From positions 186,001 through 250,000 of the forward strand of contig NZ_WHUT02000008.1 in assembly GCF_009380135.2 (NCBI RefSeq): DNA of 64,000 bases, in the 5' to 3' direction. The translations under genes were made by a program, and so were the position numbers. This document shows positions 58,151 through 64,000 of the stretch, piece after piece (within the stretch, counting starts at the first letter, position 1; every line of letters starts with the position of its first letter). The notes under the pieces are model-generated. The model did not search any database. It was not told where the DNA came from and saw only the letters and a list, made by a program, of their open reading frames with translations. The DNA is from Fertoeibacter niger (GTDB lineage Bacteria; Pseudomonadota; Alphaproteobacteria; Rhodobacterales; Rhodobacteraceae).

Positions 58151-59527
58151 TCACAGATGCAAGGCCCGCCCCAGTGCCCGCAGGCTCGCCTCGTGAAAGG
58201 CTTCGCCTCGGGTGGGATGGGCGTGGATGGTCGCGGCCACATCGGCCAGGGTCGCGCCCATCTCGATCGCCAACGCAAATTCGCCCGCACATTCGGCAAC
58301 GCCCGCGCCCACGGCTTGAATGCCCAGGATCTCGCGGCCTGCCGGATCGGCAACGACGCGGACAAAGCCATCGGTGCGATGGGCGGTCAGCGATTTGCCA
58401 TTGGCGGCAAAGGGAAAGGTAGCGACCTTTGCGCCTTGCGGTGCCTGATCGGGCAGCAGGCCGACCGAGACTATTGCAGGATCGGTGAAGCAGACGGCGG
58501 GCATGGCGCGGCGGTCCCATGCCTTGCGGTGCCCGGCCAAAAGCTCTGCCACCATCTCGCCCTGGGCCATGGCGCGGTGCGCGAGCATGGGTTCGCCCGT
58601 CACATCGCCGATGGCATAAACCCCGGCCATCGAGGTGCGGCATTGCGCGTCGATCTTCAGGAAAGGACCAGCCATGTCCAGTTGCAGGCCCTTGATGCCG
58701 TTGGCCTGACTGCGCGGCTTGCGGCCCACGGTGACAAGAACCTTTTCGGCCGGGACTTTCAGGACCGATCCGGCATGCTCGACCGACAGCATTTTCCCGG
58801 CATGGGCACCGGCCTTTGCCTCGGTCAGGACGGTGATCCCCAAAGCCTCCAGCGCGGGGCGTAGCGGCGCGGTCAACTCGGCATCCCAGGCGGACAGGAT
58901 GCGCGGTCCGGCCTCCACCACGCTGACCTTGGCACCCATCTTGGCATAGGCCATTCCCAGCTCCAGCCCGATATAGCCGCCGCCCACCACCGCCAGCGTC
59001 GCAGGCACCGCATTCAGCGCCAGTGCGGTGGTCGAGGACAGGATATCGCCACCGAAGTTCAGATGGGGCAAGGCTACCGGCTCGGACCCCGTGGCGATGA
59101 TCAGCGTTTCGCAGCGGATCGAAACCCGGCCCTCCGCAGTCTCCACATCCGCCGTCTTGCCGTCGCGCAACTCGCCGCGGCCCTGGATGACCCGGACCTT
59201 GGCCTTCCGCAAAAGCCCGCTTACGCCTGACGACAGCTGCTGCACGATCCCATCCTTCCAGCCCATCGTCGCCGCAAGGTCGAGGGCCGCCCCCCCGGCG
59301 CGGACACCAGCCACGGCGGCCGCGGTCAGTTGCGACAGGCGGTGGAATTCCTCGGCCACATGGATCAGCGCCTTGGAGGGGATGCAGCCCACGGTCAGGC
59401 AGGTGCCACCAAGCGCCGCCTCTTCGACGAGGACGGTATCAAGCCCTAGTTGCCCGGCGCGGATGGCGCAGACATAGCCGCCGGGGCCGCCACCGATGAC
59501 CAAAATCCGGCAGGTGATCTGGTCCAT
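58151..59527 (-). CDS. lpdV: Dihydrolipoamide dehydrogenase (E3)
   Basis: A 458-residue FAD enzyme reoxidising lipoyl groups of the 2-oxoacid dehydrogenase complex with NAD+. FAD motif GGGPGGYVCAIRAGQLG; redox cysteines C43 and C48 in GGTCLTVGCIPSK; NAD motif VGGGYIGLELG; FAD segment GVYAIGDVTGEPMLAH; and the C-terminal active-site histidine in IHAHPTRGE. It starts one base after the E2 stop and is the last gene of the bkd operon. Confidence 0.94.
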   Translation of the reverse strand: MDQITCRILVIGGGPGGYVCAIRAGQLGLDTVLVEEAALGGTCLTVGCIPSKALIHVAEEFHRLSQLTAAAVAGVRAGGAALDLAATMGWKDGIVQQLSSGVSGLLRKAKVRVIQGRGELRDGKTADVETAEGRVSIRCETLIIATGSEPVALPHLNFGGDILSSTTALALNAVPATLAVVGGGYIGLELGMAYAKMGAKVSVVEAGPRILSAWDAELTAPLRPALEALGITVLTEAKAGAHAGKMLSVEHAGSVLKVPAEKVLVTVGRKPRSQANGIKGLQLDMAGPFLKIDAQCRTSMAGVYAIGDVTGEPMLAHRAMAQGEMVAELLAGHRKAWDRRAMPAVCFTDPAIVSVGLLPDQAPQGAKVATFPFAANGKSLTAHRTDGFVRVVADPAGREILGIQAVGAGVAECAGEFALAIEMGATLADVAATIHAHPTRGEAFHEASLRALGRALHL

Positions 59528-59528
59528 C

Positions 59529-60761
59529 TCATGGCTCCACGAACAAGAGGGCAGGAGTCTCCAGCAAATCCTTGATCTTCTGGACGAAAACAGCGGCATC
59601 CCAGCCATCGACCACCCGGTGATCAAAGCTGCAGGAGATGTTCATCATCTTGCGCGGCTCGAAGGTCGATCCGGTCCAGAAGGGCCGGGTTGCCATGCGG
59701 TTGATGCCGATGATGGCGACCTCGGGCACGTTGAGTATCGGCGTGGTGGCAAGTGCCCCGAGGGTGCCCAGCGAGGTGATGGTGATGGTCGATCCCGAAA
59801 GCTCGTCGCGAGTGGCGCGGCCCCCTCGGGCCGCGTCGGCCAGACGGGCGATCTCGCTTGCCGTTTCAGTCAGGCCAAGGGCCTCGGCGTGGCGCAAGAC
59901 GGGCACGACAAGACCTTGCGTCGTCTGGGCCGCGATGCCGATATGCACCGCACCAAAGCGGCGGACAAGGCCGGCGTCCGGGTCGTGGTGGGCGTTCATC
60001 ATCGGCTGATCGGCCACCGCCTGCACGATGGCGCGGGTGATCAAGGGCAGCAGCGTCAGCCTGGGCGTGCCGGGGCGCGATCTGGCACGGTCGTTCAGGC
60101 GCAGGCGCAGGATCTCCAGCGCGCTTGCGTCCACCTCCTCGACGATTGTGATATGGGGGACGCGGCTTGCCTCCTGCATCCGCTGGCTGATGCGTTTGCG
60201 CAGGCCGATGATGCGGACCTCCTCGACGCTGTCCCTCAGGCGGGGGCCGCGGTCAGAGTGGGCGCGCGCGTCAAAATTCGCGACATCCTCGCGCAGTATC
60301 CGCCCCTCGGGGCCAGAGCCCGTGACAAGGCGCAGGTCAACCCCGGTATCGCGCGCCAGCGCCCGGACCGAGGGCGCAGCCAGGGGCGCGCCCGTGTGGC
60401 GGGATGGTGCGGCTTTGGTGGCGGCGGGCCGAGAGGGCTGCAGGGCCGGATCGGCCTTGATCACCGGAGCAAACGCGGCGGCGGGATGCGCCTGCGGTTC
60501 CGTGCCAAGGTTTCCCTCGCCCGCTACTTCCAGACGGATCAGTTCGGCCCGCACGGCGAGGGTTGCCCCCACCTCGGCCGCCAAGGCAATGACGCGGCCA
60601 GCGACGGGGGTGGGCACATCAACCGTGGCCTTGTCGGTCATCATCGCGGCGATAGGCTGATCCTCGGCCACCAGGTCGCCGGGTTTCACGAACCATTCGG
60701 CAATTTCTGTCTCTGCGATGCCTTCGCCGATGTCGGGAACGCGGATGATATGGATACCCAT
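59529..60761 (-). CDS. bkdB: Branched-chain 2-oxoacid dehydrogenase E2 (lipoamide acyltransferase)
   Basis: A 410-residue E2 core subunit. One N-terminal lipoyl domain has the lipoyl-lysine K44 in MMTDKATVDVP. A proline/alanine linker leads to the peripheral subunit-binding domain (APSVRALARDTGVDL ... GRILREDV). The catalytic acyltransferase domain ends with SFDHRVVDGWDAAVF, holding the active-site histidine. The start at 60761 overlaps the E1-beta stop by one base. IPDIGEGI-type N-terminus (VPDIGEGIAE) fits branched-chain rather than pyruvate complexes. Confidence 0.93.
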   Translation of the reverse strand: MGIHIIRVPDIGEGIAETEIAEWFVKPGDLVAEDQPIAAMMTDKATVDVPTPVAGRVIALAAEVGATLAVRAELIRLEVAGEGNLGTEPQAHPAAAFAPVIKADPALQPSRPAATKAAPSRHTGAPLAAPSVRALARDTGVDLRLVTGSGPEGRILREDVANFDARAHSDRGPRLRDSVEEVRIIGLRKRISQRMQEASRVPHITIVEEVDASALEILRLRLNDRARSRPGTPRLTLLPLITRAIVQAVADQPMMNAHHDPDAGLVRRFGAVHIGIAAQTTQGLVVPVLRHAEALGLTETASEIARLADAARGGRATRDELSGSTITITSLGTLGALATTPILNVPEVAIIGINRMATRPFWTGSTFEPRKMMNISCSFDHRVVDGWDAAVFVQKIKDLLETPALLFVEP

Positions 60762-61768
60762 CACTTCACCTCCAGCACACGGTGACAGGCGGCGGCCACG
60801 CGGGCCGGGCCGGGGAAGTAATCCCATTCGTTGGTATGAGGATAGGGCGTGTCCCAACCCGTCACGCGCTCAACCGGGGCCTCAAGGTGCCAGAAGCACT
60901 CCGCCTGAACGAGGGCCGCGAGTTCCGCGCCGAAGCCCGAGGTGAGGGTCGCCTCATGCAGCACGACACAGCGGCGCGTTTTGCGCACCGAGGTGGTGAT
61001 GGTTTCAAGATCCAGCGGCAGAAGGGTGCGCAGGTCGATGACCTCTGCGTCAATGCCGCCTTCCTGCACGGCGGCCAAGGCCACATGCACCATCGTGCCA
61101 TAGGCGAGAACCGTCAGCGCCGCCCCCTCGCGGCGGATCACGGCCTGGCCCAGCGGCAGGGTGTAGGGGCCTTCGGGCACTTCACCCAAGGGATGACTGC
61201 GCCAAGCGGTGACAGGGCGGTTGTGGTGGCCATCAAAGGGCCCGTTGTAGATGCGCTTGGGCTCCAGAAAGATCACCGGGTCGGGATCGGCGATGGCTGC
61301 CAGCAAAAGCCCCTTGGCGTCATGCGGGTTCGAGGGCACGACGGTTTTCAGCCCCGCCACATGGGTGAACAACGCCTCGGGTGACTGGCTGTGGGTCTGG
61401 GCGCCAAAGATGCCGCCACCAGTGGGCATGCGGATAACCATGGGGCAGGTAAACTCGCCAGCCGAACGAAAGCGCAGACGCGCGGCCTCGGACACGATTT
61501 GGTCATAGGCCGGATACATGTAGTCGGCAAACTGGATCTCGACCACGGGTTTCAAGCCGTAACTGGCCATGCCGATGGCGGCCCCGACGATGCCAAGCTC
61601 CGAGATCGGCGTATCGAAACACCGCGTCTCGCCGTGTTTCTTCTGCAAGCCTGCGGTGCAGCGGAAGACGCCGCCGAAAAAGCCCACATCCTGGCCAAAG
61701 ACCGTAACTTCGGGGTCTTGGGCAAGCGCCACATCCAGCGCGTCGCGGATGGCTTCGATCATCGTCAT
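60761..61768 (-). CDS. bkdA2: Branched-chain 2-oxoacid dehydrogenase E1 beta subunit
   Basis: A 335-residue transketolase-like subunit. MTMIEAIRDALDVALAQDPE, VFGQDVGFFGGVFRCTAGL, RCFDTPISELGIVGAAIGMA and FGAQTHSQSPEALFTHVAGL are all conserved. ATG at 61768 is preferred because AAGGA lies eight bases in front; the ATG at 61777 has it adjacent. It pairs with the E1 alpha subunit encoded 12 bases upstream to decarboxylate 2-oxoisovalerate and related acids using thiamine diphosphate. Confidence 0.94.
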   Translation of the reverse strand: MTMIEAIRDALDVALAQDPEVTVFGQDVGFFGGVFRCTAGLQKKHGETRCFDTPISELGIVGAAIGMASYGLKPVVEIQFADYMYPAYDQIVSEAARLRFRSAGEFTCPMVIRMPTGGGIFGAQTHSQSPEALFTHVAGLKTVVPSNPHDAKGLLLAAIADPDPVIFLEPKRIYNGPFDGHHNRPVTAWRSHPLGEVPEGPYTLPLGQAVIRREGAALTVLAYGTMVHVALAAVQEGGIDAEVIDLRTLLPLDLETITTSVRKTRRCVVLHEATLTSGFGAELAALVQAECFWHLEAPVERVTGWDTPYPHTNEWDYFPGPARVAAACHRVLEVK

Positions 61769-61780
61769 GCACGGCATCCT

Positions 61781-63016
61781 TCAGAACCCCGCTTGCTGGC
61801 GTTGGCGCCGCAGATGCGGGGGCATCTCGGCATAGACATCATCGAACATCTCGGCGGGGCTGGGGCGACGACCGCTGTGCAGCGTGCCGATGGCCTCTGC
61901 CTTTCTCTGTGCAGCAGCAATCTCGGCCATGACCTCGGCCTCGGCCTGGATGTGGCGTTCCGCGCTCCAGGCACCGCGGGCGATCAAGTGCTGTTTCAGC
62001 CGCAGGACCGGATCACCCAGCGGCCAGCAGGCATCCTCGTCCGAGGGGCGATAGGCAGACGGATCATCTGACGTTGAATGGCCCGCCGCGCGGTAGGTGA
62101 CATGTTCGATCAGCGTGGGGCCGAGGTTTGCACGGGCGCGTTCAGTGGCCCAGCGGGCCACGGCCAGCACGGCCAGATAATCGTTGCCATCCACCCGCAA
62201 CGCAGGGATGCCAAACCCATGGCCACGCGCCGCAAAAGACCCCGCCCCGCCCCGCGCCAGCCCCTGGAACGTGGAAATCGCCCATTGGTTGTTGACGATG
62301 TTCAAGACGACCGGTGCCCGGTAGGTCGAGGCAAAGACCATGGCCGCATGAAAATCGCTTTCAGCGGTCGAGCCATCGCCGATCCAGGCTGCCGCGATCT
62401 TGTCATCGCCCGCGATTGCCGATCCCATGGCCCAGCCCACGGCCTGAATGTATTGCGTGCCAAGGTTGCCCGAGATCGAAAAGAAACCGTGTTCCTTGGA
62501 GGAATAGAACACCGGCAACTGCCGCCCGCGCACCGGGTCGCCGTCATTGCCATAAACCTGGCACATCATGGTCTTGACGGGATAGCCCGAGGCGATCAGC
62601 AGCCCCGCCTGCCGATAGGTCGGAAAATTCATGTCGCCGGGGCGCAGGGCGCGTTGAAATGCGCAGGAGACCGCCTCTTCGCCCAGGTGTTGCATGTAAA
62701 AACTGGGCTTTTGCTGGCGCTGCGCCAGCAGCATCCGCGCATCATAGGCCCGCAGCTTGAGCATGTGGCGCAGACCCTCGCGGCGCATGTCGTCGGTCAG
62801 GTCGGGCATGTCGGCCCAGGGGCCCACGGCCTGACCCGTGTCATCCAGCACCCGGATCATGCCGAAAGCCAGGTCGCGCAGGGTCTCGGGGGTGGCGTCT
62901 ATGGCGGGGCGGGGCATCTCGCCCGCGACCGGAACCTGAAACTGCGAGAAGTCAGGGGCGGCGCCGGGCCGGACATCAGGCGCCGCGAAACGCAGGCTGA
63001 GGGCGGTGTGGGTCAT
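61781..63016 (-). CDS. bkdA1: Branched-chain 2-oxoacid dehydrogenase E1 alpha subunit
   Basis: A 411-residue thiamine-diphosphate-binding subunit. The binding motif begins GDGSTAESDFH and ends in VNNQWAIST. Other family segments are the FYMQHLGEEAVSCAFQRALR region, FPTYRQAGLLIASGYPV and ATYRAAGHSTSDDPSAYR. The long N-terminal extension (about 60 residues before LRDLAFGMIRVLD) is typical of BkdA1. The ATG overlaps the stop of the small upstream gene by four bases. Confidence 0.94.
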   Translation of the reverse strand: MTHTALSLRFAAPDVRPGAAPDFSQFQVPVAGEMPRPAIDATPETLRDLAFGMIRVLDDTGQAVGPWADMPDLTDDMRREGLRHMLKLRAYDARMLLAQRQQKPSFYMQHLGEEAVSCAFQRALRPGDMNFPTYRQAGLLIASGYPVKTMMCQVYGNDGDPVRGRQLPVFYSSKEHGFFSISGNLGTQYIQAVGWAMGSAIAGDDKIAAAWIGDGSTAESDFHAAMVFASTYRAPVVLNIVNNQWAISTFQGLARGGAGSFAARGHGFGIPALRVDGNDYLAVLAVARWATERARANLGPTLIEHVTYRAAGHSTSDDPSAYRPSDEDACWPLGDPVLRLKQHLIARGAWSAERHIQAEAEVMAEIAAAQRKAEAIGTLHSGRRPSPAEMFDDVYAEMPPHLRRQRQQAGF

Positions 63017-63252
63017 GGATGCAGGTCTTCCGACAGGGACATGGCATGGATGCAAGGGATGCCCATCACGCGAAGGGCATAGGTGCGTGGCGGAACGCTG
63101 CCCGCCCCGACAAACGCAAGGCGGACCGCAGCGTCAGTCTGCGTGGAAAGGACTGAAAGTTGGGCCAGGTCAAAACCTGCCCGCGCCAGCTCGTCCAGTG
63201 CTCTTTGCACGGCTTGAAGCGGGGCTGCGGTGCGGAATTCGATGGTTGGCAC
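63013..63252 (-). CDS. Small conserved protein leading the bkd operon (possible ACT-like)
   Basis: A 79-residue protein. GTG at 63252 with AGAGG six bases upstream is a strong start. Its stop overlaps the bkdA1 ATG (ATGA), indicating translational coupling. TIEFRTAAPLQAVQRALDEL, then ARAGFDLAQLSVLSTQTDAA and VRLAFVGAG give a beta-alpha-beta pattern resembling ACT-type amino-acid-binding domains such as acetolactate synthase small subunits. A role in sensing branched-chain amino acids is only a suggestion. Confidence 0.65.
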   Translation of the reverse strand: MPTIEFRTAAPLQAVQRALDELARAGFDLAQLSVLSTQTDAAVRLAFVGAGSVPPRTYALRVMGIPCIHAMSLSEDLHP

Positions 63253-63296
63253 AGTGCGCCTCTTTCTGGAAGTCACGAAAAGCCTAACTGCAAAAC

Positions 63297-63310
63297 CAGA
63301 AAATATTCTT
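63297..63310. promoter_or_regulatory. Lrp/BkdR binding site candidate
   Basis: CAGAAAATATTCTT fits the Lrp consensus YAGHAWATTWTDCTR over most positions. It lies in the 121-base A+T-rich gap between the divergent bkd operon and the Lrp-type gene. Confidence 0.6.
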
Positions 63311-63373
63311 TTGATCTTTTGGCAATTTTGCTATTTTGCAGATGATCCATTTGAATTATTCGGAAATGGCAGC

Positions 63374-63847
63374 ATGAGTTCTTCAACCTCTCTGGATGCA
63401 ATCGACAGACGCATTCTGCGCGAGCTGGTAAAAGACGGGCGTATCACGAATGCCCAACTGGCAGAGCATGTCGGCCTGTCGCCCAGCCCTTGCTGGCAGC
63501 GCACAAGGCGGCTGGAGGATGAAGGCTACATCCTCGGCTATACGGCGCGGCTGGACCGTGACCGGTTGGGCGTGTCCGAAACCGTGCTGATCGAAGTGAC
63601 CATGGACCGGCACGACGATGCCGTGCTGGAAACCTTTGGCCGCCAGATGGCGGAAATGCGCGAGGTGATCGAGGTCTGGCTGGTAACGGGGGAATATGAC
63701 TACATCATCAAGGTCGCGGTGAATGGCACGCGGGGCTATGAAGAGTTCCTGCGAAACCGGCTTTATCGTGTGCCGGGCATCCGCCATTCGCGGTCAAGCT
63801 TCGCACTTCGCTGTCTGAAAGAAGGCGGCGTCCCGATCCCAGACTAG
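63374..63847 (+). CDS. bkdR: Lrp/AsnC-family regulator, BkdR-like
   Basis: A 157-residue regulator. The N-terminal winged helix is LDAIDRRILRELVKDGRITN AQLAEHVGLSPSPCWQRTRRLEDEGYI in outline. The C-terminal RAM effector domain contains VSETVLIEVTMDRHD and VIEVWLVTGEYDYIIKVAV. ATG at 63374 gives the standard length. BkdR proteins activate bkd operons in response to branched-chain amino acids. Here the gene is divergent from bkd with an Lrp-like site between. Confidence 0.92.
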   Translation: MSSSTSLDAIDRRILRELVKDGRITNAQLAEHVGLSPSPCWQRTRRLEDEGYILGYTARLDRDRLGVSETVLIEVTMDRHDDAVLETFGRQMAEMREVIEVWLVTGEYDYIIKVAVNGTRGYEEFLRNRLYRVPGIRHSRSSFALRCLKEGGVPIPD

Positions 63848-63859
63848 CAACCAAAACTC

Positions 63860-64000
63860 TCAGGCGGTTTTCAAGGCGTGCGCGCTTGTCCGTGCAATGC
63901 CGCGCAAGGGATGGGCCGCCGTCTGTCTGACTGGCATGCGCGGCAACAGGACTACCCGCAACAACGCTGCGCTGGTGGCCCGGATCTGTGAGCCCTGATC
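63860..64000 (-). CDS. Possible C-terminal part of a gene running out of the window
   Basis: A leftward frame is open from the window edge to a stop at 63860, encoding about 46 residues (QIRATSAALLRVVLLPRMPV among them). The composition is arginine- and alanine-rich and no family was recognised. It may be the end of a real gene or a chance open frame. Confidence 0.25.
   Translation of the reverse strand, partial: DQGSQIRATSAALLRVVLLPRMPVRQTAAHPLRGIARTSAHALKTA

Overview
The window is G+C-rich chromosomal DNA. Its gene content points to an alphaproteobacterium of the Rhodobacteraceae/Paracoccaceae type: TRAP and ABC solute transporters, several LacI-type regulators, GTG/TTG starts behind GGAGG-like ribosome binding sites, and tight operons with 1- or 4-base ATGA/TGATG overlaps. 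This placement is inferred from style and content, not from a marker gene. No rRNA, tRNA, CRISPR array or intact transposon was seen.

Bases 1-6506 hold two small secreted tail-collar-fold proteins, a three-gene FbpABC/AfuABC-type ABC importer and a GntR-like LacI regulator. Bases 6174-16467 form an L-idonate/gluconate catabolic region. It encodes L-idonate 5-dehydrogenase, gluconate 5-dehydrogenase, gluconokinase, a 3-hydroxyisobutyrate-dehydrogenase-like enzyme, a D-2-hydroxyacid dehydrogenase, a gluconolactonase, a second LacI regulator and a ribose-type ABC importer. Copies of a TGTTAnCGnTAACA-type palindrome sit at the control points. Bases 16557-28035 form a beta-glycoside region: GH43 beta-xylosidase, Gfo/Idh/MocA oxidoreductase, sugar isomerase/epimerase, GH2 beta-mannosidase, a MalEFGK-type importer, and a divergent LacI regulator with two perfect operators 21 bp apart.

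Bases 28022-30461 encode the 5-oxoprolinase subunits PxpCBA. Bases 30462-31507 are decayed DNA carrying an IS481-type transposase remnant. A membrane LytTR regulator (31508-32455) is divergent from a 2,217-residue RTX protein (33021-39674) made of about ten related beta-rich repeats followed by calcium-binding nonapeptides. Bases 39784-45159 hold a diheme peroxidase/lipoprotein pair and a TetR-controlled set (cupin, multipass membrane protein, NAD-dependent epimerase-like protein, alpha/beta hydrolase). The TetR promoter carries three GTCACC/GGTGAC-type sites.

Bases 45160-47000 are a graveyard with an internally deleted IS5-family element, a flavin-reductase fragment and an AraC-type fragment. 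Beyond it lies an aromatic-acid cluster (47099-58015): aldehyde dehydrogenase, TRAP transporter, alcohol dehydrogenase, IclR regulator, FAH-family hydrolase, a dihydroxyphthalate-decarboxylase-like protein, gentisate 1,2-dioxygenase and a 3-hydroxybenzoate 6-hydroxylase-like FAD monooxygenase. Four related 17-bp sites lie in front of its transcription units and are proposed as an IclR regulon. The window ends with a branched-chain 2-oxoacid dehydrogenase operon (bkdA1-bkdA2-bkdB-lpd), led by a 79-codon gene and divergent from an Lrp/BkdR-type regulator.
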